Of a DNA stretch of 35,135 bases, positions 23,378-31,853 are shown piece by piece; position 1 is the stretch's first letter, and each line of letters opens with the position of its first letter. The DNA is from Neochlamydia sp. AcF84. Lineage in GTDB: Bacteria > Chlamydiota > Chlamydiia > Chlamydiales > Parachlamydiaceae. The position numbers were made by a program, and so were the translations under genes. The notes beneath the pieces were generated by a model. It did not search any database. It had not been told where the DNA came from and saw nothing but the letters and a program-made list of their open reading frames with translations. The stretch is from positions 1 through 35,135 of the forward strand of contig NZ_VJOT01000049.1 in the NCBI RefSeq assembly GCF_011087585.1, in the 5' to 3' direction.

Positions 23378-24562
23378 ATGCCCTTATATAGCTATGAAGC
23401 TCTTGACCCGTTGGGTAAAAAACGCACTGGATTGATTGAAGCGCAAACTGAAAAAGAAGCTAAGGAAAAACTGCGCAGCCAAGGCACTATGTTAAAAAAG
23501 CTTGCCTTGCGTACAACCATTTCTAAAAAGCAAAACCTCAAAGGTGATGTTCTTTTAGCTTTTACTTTACAGCTCTCTCAGCTAGTCAGTGCAGGAGTTC
23601 CTCTCTATGAAAGCTTATTAGCCTTAGAAGAGCAATACCGTACAGATTCCTGCCATCGCGTAATTTTAAGCCTTTGCGAGCAGATCAAGGCTGGCCAATC
23701 GCTTTCACAAAGTATGGGTAACTTCCCTGATAGCTTTGATCAACTTTATTGTTCAATGATCACGGCAGGCGAAGCTGTAGGAGCTTTAGATATAGTCCTG
23801 GACAAACTTAGTCAATTATTGCAAAAGCAAAATAAATTAAAGAAGCAGATTATTACCGCTATGGTCTACCCTGCTATCCTTGCTGCATTTTCATTTTTAA
23901 TCATTCTTATGCTACTAGGGTTTGTTGTTCCTTCAATTGAGGGCATCTTTGTCGATCGCCAATTAAATGGCTTTACCGAATTTGTACTGGGAATGAGCAG
24001 AGGGTTCAGAAGTTACTGGTGGATTGCCCTACCTTCAGCCCTAACCGGGATTATCTATCTTGTTCACTTCTTACGTAGCCTCCAGGGTAGGCTCTGGCTT
24101 GAACGTAACCTGATCAAAGTTCCCTTGCTTAAAACGCTTATTATTCAAACCTGTGTAGCACGCTTTTGCCGCACCATGGGAACTTTACAGCAAGGAGGAC
24201 TGCCCGTCATCAACTCTTTGCGCATTTCGCGTGAAGTGATGCATAATATTGTGCTAGAAGAAGAGGTAAAAAAGGCAGAAGGAAAGATTATTGAAGGAAG
24301 TTCTCTAAGTGCTGAACTCATGCACTCTCGTTACATCCCTAAGCTAGTTCCTCGCATGCTAGCAGTAGGTGAAGAATCAGGCAATGCGACTGTCATGTTT
24401 AATAAAGTGGCAGATATATATGAAAATGAGATAGAAAAGTCACTAGAGCGGGTAATGGCGCTTGCACAACCTGTAATATTAATTGTGATGGGAACTATTA
24501 TTGGTGTCGTGCTATTAGCTATTTTGCTTCCCTTAACAGACGTAAGTTCATTGACTATGTAA
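23378..24562 (+). CDS. gspF: type II secretion inner-membrane platform protein
   Basis: This encodes 394 residues, typical for GspF. It begins MPLYSYEALDPLGKKRTGLIEAQT, the family opening, with a GAGG just upstream and only six bases after gspE. Two GspF repeats are visible: one starts near FTLQLSQLVSAGVPLYESL (about 61-79), the other near FCRTMGTLQQGGLPVINSL (about 263-281). Three membrane segments lie at about 168-190 (YPAILAAFSFLIILMLLGFVV), 212-232 (YWWIALPSALTGIIYLVHFL) and 365-388 (PVILIVMGTIIGVVLLAILLP). GspF is the polytopic protein on which GspE acts to push pseudopilins out of the membrane. The gene and operon position agree. Confidence 0.96.
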   Translation: MPLYSYEALDPLGKKRTGLIEAQTEKEAKEKLRSQGTMLKKLALRTTISKKQNLKGDVLLAFTLQLSQLVSAGVPLYESLLALEEQYRTDSCHRVILSLCEQIKAGQSLSQSMGNFPDSFDQLYCSMITAGEAVGALDIVLDKLSQLLQKQNKLKKQIITAMVYPAILAAFSFLIILMLLGFVVPSIEGIFVDRQLNGFTEFVLGMSRGFRSYWWIALPSALTGIIYLVHFLRSLQGRLWLERNLIKVPLLKTLIIQTCVARFCRTMGTLQQGGLPVINSLRISREVMHNIVLEEEVKKAEGKIIEGSSLSAELMHSRYIPKLVPRMLAVGEESGNATVMFNKVADIYENEIEKSLERVMALAQPVILIVMGTIIGVVLLAILLPLTDVSSLTM

Positions 24563-24582
24563 TCGCATCCTAAGGAGGTTTC

Positions 24583-24972
24583 ATGAAATTCTATGTGTTA
24601 AAAAAAAGATATATTACTCTAATCGAAATTATGATTGTTATGTTTTTGATTGCCTTAATAGCGGGGGTTATTACTTACAACTACCGAGGGAGCTTAGATG
24701 AAGGCAAAGCTTTTAAAACGCGAGCGGCAATGGACAAAATTGAAACAATTTTAAATTTGAGTGCCGCTGAAGATCCTGCTTTGTTAGATCACTTAGATTC
24801 TGAATGGAAGAAAGTAATCATTGCCTCTCCTTTAGTAAAAAATCCTGACGATCTGATCAAAGATGGCTGGGGGCACGAATTTAGAGTCACTTCTGAAAAT
24901 AATGCCATCCATGTCTCCTCGGATAAATATAACGAATATAAAAGAAGCCATGCGACCTTATTCAAAAAGTAA
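24583..24972 (+). CDS. gspG: major pseudopilin-like protein with atypical cleavage site
   Basis: This encodes 129 residues; AAGGAGG lies seven bases before the ATG. The N-terminus is MKFYVLKKRYITLIEIMIVM: a positively charged leader, then a TLIE motif with the Glu at the +5 position of a prepilin, then a 20-residue hydrophobic helix (about residues 10-32). The rest is a small globular domain, ending SDKYNEYKRSHATLFKK. GspG is the main subunit of the pseudopilus. The residue at -1 to the predicted cut is Tyr instead of the usual Gly, and +1 is Ile instead of Phe. The conserved Glu is kept. Either the organism's peptidase accepts this or the protein is processed differently. GspG is the best assignment by size, operon position and sequence. 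Confidence 0.86.
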   Translation: MKFYVLKKRYITLIEIMIVMFLIALIAGVITYNYRGSLDEGKAFKTRAAMDKIETILNLSAAEDPALLDHLDSEWKKVIIASPLVKNPDDLIKDGWGHEFRVTSENNAIHVSSDKYNEYKRSHATLFKK

Positions 24973-25603
24973 GCGAGTCCAAAAGCGTTTTATTACCCTT
25001 TTAGAGCTACTAATGGTAATGGCAATCTTAGCTTTGACCTTGGGAGTAATAGGCTTTAATGTTCATAAAGCTTTACGTGAACAGCGCTTTAAGACCGAAA
25101 CAGACCTAGTTGTAGATTACTTAAGGCTGGCTCAAAACTTAATGTTGATCATGAATGCTGATGTGCATGTTATTTTTGAGAGCGCTCAAAATAGCCAAGC
25201 TAACCTCATGCGTCTTAAAGTAGAGGGTAATCTAGATGATAAGTTATTAGAGCTTGTGACAAATAAAGAAAAACCCTTGCACTACATTCAGCTGATTGAA
25301 TTTCATGATGAAAATAGAACCCAGCATGAATCCAATAAAATAGATGTTAAGTTTTTCTCCAAAGGCTCAGTGATGAGTAAAGGAGCCATGCGACTGGCCA
25401 CGCATGCACAAAGCAACGCATCAGGCACACTAGAAAGGTTTATCTACTTGCCTGGTTATCCTCAGCCGATCGTTAGTACCCTTGCTAACAGTCCCGATTT
25501 CGCCTCTAAGGAAAAGCAAAACGCCGATTTTGAGATAAAACTCATCAATGCTACGATGCAAGAAATTCAAGAGAAAAGATTAGCTAAAAGTAATAACTTA
25601 TGA
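24950..25603 (+). CDS. second pseudopilin-like protein, last gene of the operon
   Basis: This encodes 217 residues from an ATG that overlaps the end of gspG by 23 bases (MRPYSKSKRVQKRFITLLEL). A longer frame to 24863 is gspG read out of frame. It has a basic leader, a TLLE motif and a hydrophobic helix (ELLMVMAILALTLGVIGF, about 20-38), then a globular region of about 170 residues, larger than GspG. Here too the -1 residue is not Gly; it is Phe, with Ile at +1. By size it may be a minor pseudopilin of the GspH-J type that caps the pseudopilus; the exact class could not be set. The operon ends here, about 30 bases before a hairpin. Confidence 0.8.
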   Translation: MRPYSKSKRVQKRFITLLELLMVMAILALTLGVIGFNVHKALREQRFKTETDLVVDYLRLAQNLMLIMNADVHVIFESAQNSQANLMRLKVEGNLDDKLLELVTNKEKPLHYIQLIEFHDENRTQHESNKIDVKFFSKGSVMSKGAMRLATHAQSNASGTLERFIYLPGYPQPIVSTLANSPDFASKEKQNADFEIKLINATMQEIQEKRLAKSNNL

Positions 25604-25636
25604 TTCCCGTTAGGTCTGCAGAAAGTATTCTAATAA

Positions 25637-25661
25637 CCTTCATCGTTTGATAGGATGAAGG
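25637..25661 (+). terminator. hairpin after the secretion operon
   Basis: CCTTCATC and GATGAAGG form a perfect 8-bp stem with a 9-base loop. It lies 33 bases after the stop of the last pseudopilin gene. The following bases (CAAATTCAATA) are AT-rich but lack a T tract, so it may slow or stabilise rather than terminate. Confidence 0.4.
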
Positions 25662-25700
25662 CAAATTCAATATACGAGACAGGGGGAAGATAGCCTAAAA

Positions 25701-26122
25701 CCCACATTCCGCAGGTTGTAACGATCTCAAGCTATTATTTTTTAGTAATAAGGAATAGAATTTAAATTAAAGAATTATTTTTTATCGAGTTAGGAATCAA
25801 GGGATTAAATTCAAAGATAGGAACGTGGGCTTCCAGCTTTTTTTAGAAAAAACTATTCGTGTTCCTCCATAAGCAAAGAAAGCGAAAACATGAAAGATGA
25901 AAAAATATTGTAGCGATGACTTTCCCGCCGTAGGATTGTTTTTACACTATGCAATGAAATTGAGATAAGGGAATATGATAAATTAATTAATCCATCATAA
26001 TCCAAAAGCTATTATGACTACTAGAGGATTGGTTAACTATTTAATGAGTAGTAACTTATGTTTTTACTCAAGCCTCATTTCAGAAATTGTAGATCAATGG
26101 AAATTAACCTGCGGAATCTGGG
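25701..26122. mobile_element. 422-bp non-autonomous element (MITE or IS remnant) with TIR and target duplication
   Basis: The left end reads CCCACATTCCGCAGGTT (25701-25717). The reverse complement of the right end (26106-26122) reads CCCAGATTCCGCAGGTT, which matches 16 of 17 bases. The same 6-mer, CTAAAA, flanks both ends directly (25695-25700 and 26123-26128), as expected for a target duplication. The inside holds no open frame longer than a few dozen codons, so the element cannot supply its own transposase. It may be a MITE moved by a full-length relative, or an internally deleted IS. The family of the ends is not recognised. Confidence 0.75.
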
Positions 26123-26221
26123 CTAAAAGTTATTCTAGCACTTTGGGTAACAAAATTTTATAGGCTAACTTTTAAAGCTAATCAGATGGCATCCCAAGTG
26201 TTTAAAATTTAAGAAAAAAAA

Positions 26222-29200
26222 CTATTTTTGCCTGGGGTGTGTTGAATAAGCCTCTAAGAAGAGGTCTAATAGGTTATTGCAAAATGTTGTTACCGTGGGA
26301 TGACCTCTTCCATATAGACGGTAGGAGAGTTCTAAAGCTTTACTCATATGCTTAAATGCCTTATTAAAATTGCCTTGTTGTTGGTAGATCCTTCCTAGAT
26401 TATTATAAAAAATTGCTATGTTTGGATGATTTTCCCCCAAAAGCTTAAGATTAATGGCAAGCGCTTTAGTGCTATACTCTGCCGCCTTATCTAAATTAAG
26501 TTGGGCTTGGTAAATTACTCCTAGGTTGCTGTAGTCAATTGCTACCAAGGGATGATTTTCACCAAAAAGCTTAAGGTCTATGTCAAGCGCTTTATTGCTA
26601 CACTCTTCCGCTTTATCTAAGCTGCCTTGGTCGTGGTAGATTGCTCCTAGGTTGCTGTAATCAGTTGCTACTTTAGGATAATTTTCACCAAAAAGCTTAA
26701 GGTCTATGTCGAGCGCTTTGTTAATAAACTCAAACGCTTTGTTTAAATTACCTTGAGCTTGGTAGATTGCTCCTAGGTTGCTGTAATCAGTTGCTACTTT
26801 AGGATAATTTTCACCAAAAAGTCTAAGGTTAATAGTAAGCGCTTTAATGCTGTATTCTAACGCCTTGTCAAGTTTGCCTTGTTCTTGATAAATTGCTGCT
26901 AGGTTGGTGTAACAATTTGCCACTTTGGAATGATTCTCTCCATAAAACCCAAGATTAATAGCAAGCGCTTTAGTGCTGTATTCTAATGCCTTGTCTAATT
27001 TGCCTTGCGCTTGGTAAATTGCTGCTAGGTTATTGTGGCGGCTTGCCACCGTGGGATGATCCTCTCCATAAAGACTAAGGTTAATAATAAGCGCTCTAGT
27101 GATATATTCTAACGCCTTGTCTAATTTACCTTGCGCTTGGTAGATTGCTCCTAGGTTATTGTAGTCGAGTGCCACCGTAGGATGAGTTTCTCCAAAAAGC
27201 TTGAGGTCGATGGTAAGTGCTTTATTGCTATACTCAAACGCCTTGTCTAAATTGCCTTGAGCTTGATAAATTTGCCCTAGGTTGATGTAACAACTTGCCA
27301 CTTGGGGATGATTTTCTCCTAAAAGTTTGAGGTCAATCGCAAGCGCTTTGCTGCTATACTCTGCTGCCTTCTCTAAATTACCCTGAGCTTGGTAGATTTG
27401 CCCTAGGTTACTGTAGCAACTTGCCACCTTGGGATGATTATCTCCGTACAGCTTAAAGTCAATGACGAGCGCTTTAATGGTATACTCTGCCGCCTTCTCT
27501 AAATTGTCTTGCTCTTGATAAAATTGGCCTAAATTGTTGTAATCGTTTGCTATTGTAGAATGATTTTCACCAAAAAACTTAAGATTAATAGCACGCGCTC
27601 TACGGCTACATTCTGCCGCTTTGTCTAAATAACCTTGGCTGTGGTAGATTGTTGCCAGGTTGCTGTAGCGAATTGCCACATTGTGATGTTTTTCACCAAA
27701 AAGTTTAAGATCGATGGTAAGCGCCTTGTTGCTATACTCTAATGCCTTGTTTAAATTACCCCGGCCGTTGTGCATTTTTCCTAGGTTGCTATAACATGTT
27801 GCTACGATGGGATGATTTTCACCAAACAGATTAAGGTTAATACCAAGCGCTTTGTTGCTATACTCAAATGCTTTGTCTAAATTACCTTGGGCGTTGTAGA
27901 TTGCTCCTAGATTACTGTAGTCGATTGCCACGAGGGGATGATTTTCACCAAAAAGTTTAAGATCGATAACAAGCGCTTTTCGGCTATACTTTACTGCCTT
28001 GCCTAAATTGCTTTGCTCTTGGTTAATGAGTCCTAGGCTGCTATAATCTCTCGCCACCTGAGGATAATTTTTACCATAAAGCTTAAGGTCAATGGTAAGC
28101 GCTTTGTTGCTATGCTTAGCGGCTTGTACTAAATTGCCTTGCTTATGGTAAATGATTCCTAGAGCATTTAACACCTCCGAATTTTGTGGATTTGCTACTT
28201 TTGCTCTAAGATACCATTTTTCTGCTCTCTTATGTTGAAAAAGCCTTCGAAGTATATCGCCTTGCGTTTGCGGCGAGTTATCCTCCAAATCGGAAGATTT
28301 AAGTTTAGCTTCATTGCCTACTAAAAATTCTTTGACAGCTTGATAGAAAGGAATAAAGACCTGATAAATTTTTTTAATTTTTTTTAAAGCTTTATGATCT
28401 AAGGCAAACTGCTTTTTAGTAAGCTCATGATCATCAAATCCAAAGGGTTTAAGAAGAGGATTCATCATTTCTTGTTGCGCTTGATAATGAGAATAGGTTT
28501 TAAGACGCATGAATAATGCTAGGCTCATCCAATCTTTTAACTTTTCAGCGGCCTCTTTCTTTAGGATGTTTAATTCCCTTAGCTTATCAATTCTAGTAAA
28601 AGTATTAGAAGCTACTATTTTTTTAAGAAGAGCTAGCCTGCCCAACGCCAAATGAGGAAAGCGATAAAAATCATTTTTTGCTTGAAAAAGCATGCCATTC
28701 CTGCCTAAATCACCCATTCCTGGGCTAAAAGCTATCATATCAGCTAACACAAGGTGCTGCTTAGCTAAATACTGGCGCAGATCAAGGTTTTCTTGATAAT
28801 ACGTATTCGTATTAAGGATTTCTTGAATTTTTTCATCATAAGCTTTAGTTAATTGAAGATTGCCTAGCAAATGAGTAAAGTTTAGTAACTCCATAGGAAG
28901 ATGAGGCTCTTTTTCATGCCACCATTTACCATTTTCATCTTTACCGACGTATTGAGCCATCTTTTCAGGAGTTTGGATAAGCTCAAACGTCTTACCATTT
29001 CCTAAAGGGGTTTTACAGCCTTTCCCTTCTACTCCTGCCCCATCAAAGGCAAAGCCCCGAGGTGTTAAACCATCAAAAAAATTGATGGCTTTTAAGCAAG
29101 GAATATTTAAAGCAGGAAGAATGGTTTCTCCTAAGTTGATAACATGCAAGTGAAGGAGAATTGTAAAACACTTGAAATATTCTCTATTTACTGAAGTATC

Positions 29201-29971
29201 TTCTTCTATAAGAATACCAAATTCCAGATCAGAATAAGGAGTCATCTCTTCTCTAGCTAACGAACCAAAGCCTATCATGGCGTATTCACATGGAGCAGGC
29301 CCTAAATTGTCAAAAGCTTGTATTGCAAGCTGCCCAAAGAAAATTTTTATCTGGCGAGCTATCTCAGCATAAAGATCTCTCACCTCTTGGGAAGAAGGAG
29401 TTTCGGGTAGCTTTTGAATTTTCTCCCCTATTTCTTCTCTGAATTTTTTCAATACCTTACGATTGTTTTCAAATTGTTTTTCTACTACTACCGGATCAAA
29501 AGGTCTGCCTTTACATTGTTTAACAAGAAAATTTTGAACTTGGGAAAGTCTATCTTTAATAACTTTTTGCCACTCTTGAGGAGCTAGGCGTAAGGCATAA
29601 TTGTAAAGACCCGCCGCTTGCAGAAGCGTCTCTGTCGTTTCTTTTCTTAAATAAATATCGCCTAATTTTTCTATGCAAAAGCTTTCTTGAATAGGGTCTT
29701 TCTTTTCAACAGTGCTCTTTAAGGCTTGCGTATAGGCTTTTTCACTTAAAAAACTACCCTCAACTAGCTGCTTCCACTCCTTACAGACTAGTTTGGCTTG
29801 ACATAGATCTTGTAATCCTAATTCTTTGAATATCTTTAAGCTAATCTCTCTATAGGCAGTAGTATCTCTTGCAGAATAGCTACCAGGTGCTTCTTCATGC
29901 TTAAAGACAGGAAATATTAATGAGTGAATACGGAGATGCTCTGATGAAAGCTGATTCATAAACTTATCCAT
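26222..29971 (-). CDS. F-box + nucleotidyltransferase-like + TPR protein
   Basis: This encodes up to 1249 residues. The ATG at 29959 (MNQLSSEHLR) aligns with the start of the paralog at 34644; the ATG at 29971 adds MDKF in what is the paralog's ribosome-site region, so 29959 is also possible. Residues 38-72 hold an F-box (AYREISLKIFKELGLQDLCQ, then CKEWKQLV). TPR-like helices follow at 75-130. A nucleotidyltransferase-like domain runs from about 228 to 470 (GFGSLAREEMTPYSDLEFG at 234-252, then PRGFAFDGAGVEGKGCKTPL). TPR units of 42 residues occupy about 600-1249 (15 units). The OTU domain of the paralog at 17268 is absent. The C-terminus (LFLEAYSTHPRQK) looks natural, with no sign of frameshift. 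There is no signal peptide. It is probably an effector binding host SKP1. Confidence 0.9.
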   Translation of the reverse strand: MDKFMNQLSSEHLRIHSLIFPVFKHEEAPGSYSARDTTAYREISLKIFKELGLQDLCQAKLVCKEWKQLVEGSFLSEKAYTQALKSTVEKKDPIQESFCIEKLGDIYLRKETTETLLQAAGLYNYALRLAPQEWQKVIKDRLSQVQNFLVKQCKGRPFDPVVVEKQFENNRKVLKKFREEIGEKIQKLPETPSSQEVRDLYAEIARQIKIFFGQLAIQAFDNLGPAPCEYAMIGFGSLAREEMTPYSDLEFGILIEEDTSVNREYFKCFTILLHLHVINLGETILPALNIPCLKAINFFDGLTPRGFAFDGAGVEGKGCKTPLGNGKTFELIQTPEKMAQYVGKDENGKWWHEKEPHLPMELLNFTHLLGNLQLTKAYDEKIQEILNTNTYYQENLDLRQYLAKQHLVLADMIAFSPGMGDLGRNGMLFQAKNDFYRFPHLALGRLALLKKIVASNTFTRIDKLRELNILKKEAAEKLKDWMSLALFMRLKTYSHYQAQQEMMNPLLKPFGFDDHELTKKQFALDHKALKKIKKIYQVFIPFYQAVKEFLVGNEAKLKSSDLEDNSPQTQGDILRRLFQHKRAEKWYLRAKVANPQNSEVLNALGIIYHKQGNLVQAAKHSNKALTIDLKLYGKNYPQVARDYSSLGLINQEQSNLGKAVKYSRKALVIDLKLFGENHPLVAIDYSNLGAIYNAQGNLDKAFEYSNKALGINLNLFGENHPIVATCYSNLGKMHNGRGNLNKALEYSNKALTIDLKLFGEKHHNVAIRYSNLATIYHSQGYLDKAAECSRRARAINLKFFGENHSTIANDYNNLGQFYQEQDNLEKAAEYTIKALVIDFKLYGDNHPKVASCYSNLGQIYQAQGNLEKAAEYSSKALAIDLKLLGENHPQVASCYINLGQIYQAQGNLDKAFEYSNKALTIDLKLFGETHPTVALDYNNLGAIYQAQGKLDKALEYITRALIINLSLYGEDHPTVASRHNNLAAIYQAQGKLDKALEYSTKALAINLGFYGENHSKVANCYTNLAAIYQEQGKLDKALEYSIKALTINLRLFGENYPKVATDYSNLGAIYQAQGNLNKAFEFINKALDIDLKLFGENYPKVATDYSNLGAIYHDQGSLDKAEECSNKALDIDLKLFGENHPLVAIDYSNLGVIYQAQLNLDKAAEYSTKALAINLKLLGENHPNIAIFYNNLGRIYQQQGNFNKAFKHMSKALELSYRLYGRGHPTVTTFCNNLLDLFLEAYSTHPRQK
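26225..28132 (-). repeat. TPR-coding tandem repeat, 15 units of 126 bp
   Basis: Fifteen 42-residue units of the LDKAxEYSxKALxIxLKLxGENHPxVAxxYSNLGxIYQAQGN type; the last is degenerate. Units 11-13 share ENYPKVATDYSNLGAIY or the equivalent almost unchanged, a sign of recent duplication or conversion. The units are closer to those in the array at 12013-14658 than to those at 30057-31586. Confidence 0.88.
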
Positions 29972-30053
29972 TTTTTAGCTAGCTTTAGCTTTTTTACTCA
30001 ATGCTCTTTATTCATAAAATGAAGCTTCAATTTCAAGCGCTTTCTTAGCATAA

Positions 30054-31853
30054 TTAGCTACCAATTCCAATCTTTTCTGGCATTCTATAAAGTTTCCTTA
30101 GGGCGCTAAACATCATTACAATAGAAAAATGCTTTTCCTTAAACAATAGTGCTGTCTTAATGTTAATCGCTTTCTCGGCATATTGGGTTGCCAATTCTAA
30201 TTTTTCCTGTGCTAAATAAATCACTCCCAAATTATTGTAAAGGATGGCTACTTTATAATGGTTTTCACCAGAATGCATAATCTTAATTTCAAGAGCTTTC
30301 TTCATATGTTCAGCTGCTTGATCAAGATTTCCTTGCTTTATATAAATTTGCCCCAGCTGATAATGAAGGACTGATAGTTTATGATAATTTTCTTCAAAAA
30401 GCAGGGTATTAATTTTAATCTCTTTCTTAAAGCATTTAGCTGCCAATTCTAAATTTCCATGCTTAAGATAAAGCATTCCTAATTTATCATAATCTTTTGC
30501 AACTTCTAAATTATTTTCACCAGAATGCATAATCTTAATTTCAAGCGCTTTCTTAGCATGCTCAGCTGCCCGACCAAGTTTTCCTTGTTTTCCATAGACT
30601 TGCACCAGTAGGTGGTAAAAATTTGCCAGCCTATAATCATTTTTATCTAAAAGTGGAATCTCAATTTTAAGTGCTTTTTTAATGCATTTACCCGCCAATC
30701 TTAATTCATTTTGAGATATATAGATTTCCGCCAAACTATAATAAATTTTTATCCCATTAGGATGCTTTCTACCAAACAGGCCGTGAATGATAAAAAGCGC
30801 TTTCTTAGTCCGTTCTACTGCCTGTTTTGACTTTCCTTGTTCTTTATAAATCGCCCCTAAGTTGGTGTAAATGATTGCTACATTTAAATTTTTTTCACCA
30901 GATAACCTAAGTTGCATTTCTAAAGCTTTCTCGCAATATTCAGCTGCCTGACTCATATTCCTTTGGTTCTTATAAATTACACCTTGCGTATGATAATAAG
31001 CTGCTCCGGTAGGATGATTGCCACCAAACAACTTGAGATTAATGTTGAGGGCTCTCTTGCTAGACTCATCTGCCTTTTCTAGCTTTTTTAAGCCAAGGTA
31101 GACCCAAGCTAGATTGTTATAATCTCTTGCCACGGCAGGATGATTTTCGCCATAATGCTTAATGTCAATATTGAGCGCTTTCATGGTATAAATTTCTGCG
31201 AGCGCAAAATTTTTTTGTTCTGTGTAGAATACCCCCAAATTGTTATATTCCACTGCTACAGCAGGATGATCTCTACCAAGAAAATTCAAGTGTATAACGA
31301 GTGCTGTGTTAGTATATTCTATCGCCAGCTCTAAATTTCTTCGAGCAAGATTAATTTGGCTTAGTTTGTTACACGACATCGCTACAATACCAAGATTTCC
31401 CTTCTTAGGCTTAAGTCCAATGGCAAGCGCTTTCTTTACAAACTCCTCTGCCTGCTCTAACTTCCCCTGTTGAGTATAGATTTGCGCCAGATTGTTATAA
31501 AACTTTGCCATCTTAAAGTAATCTTTTTTCGCATGTTCACACTCCGTAGCAATTGCTTGATTGATACAATCAGCTGCAGCCTTTAAGTCACCTTGCTCTT
31601 CGTAGATAAGCCCTAAAATATTTATAATGTCAGGATTTTGTGGGGTAGACTGTCTTGCTAAGATATACCACTTTTTTGCTTCTTCTTGTTGAAATAATCT
31701 TAAAGCTATGTCCCCTTGGATTTGAGGCAAATCACCATTTAAAGTGGAAGACTTAAGAGCCTCCTCATCGCCAGATAGAAACTTTTGAACAGTTTGATAG
31801 AAAGGAATAAAAATACCAGGGAAATTGCATGAAGATTTAAGTTGACAAAGCAA
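30054..31853 (-). pseudogene. 3' half (TPR array) of an F-box/NTase/TPR gene cut by an ISAs1 element
   Basis: The open frame has 599 codons, but its first 12 or so codons (MLCQLKSSCNFP) are read from the end of the insertion sequence, so the start is not original. The host part begins at GIFIPFYQTVQKFL and continues with 12 TPR units of 42 residues. Joining it to the 5' half (33028-34644) after removing the element and one target duplication gives one frame of 1118 codons including the stop. The units are more diverged from one another than in the two sister genes (for example IEIPLLDKNDYRLANFY). The end is also damaged: near 30071 an extra A turns a continued TPR helix (LELVANYAKKALEIEASFYE, stop at 30008-30010) into IGIGS and a stop. 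Translation of this fragment would need a promoter in the element. Confidence 0.85.
30057..31586 (-). repeat. TPR-coding tandem repeat, 12 diverged units of 126 bp
   Basis: Twelve 42-residue units. Most keep the KAL helix B and the NNLGxIY helix A, while the GENHP turn is often lost (KKDYF, KKGNL, DKNDY). The divergence suggests an older or less homogenised array than its two neighbours. Confidence 0.85.
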
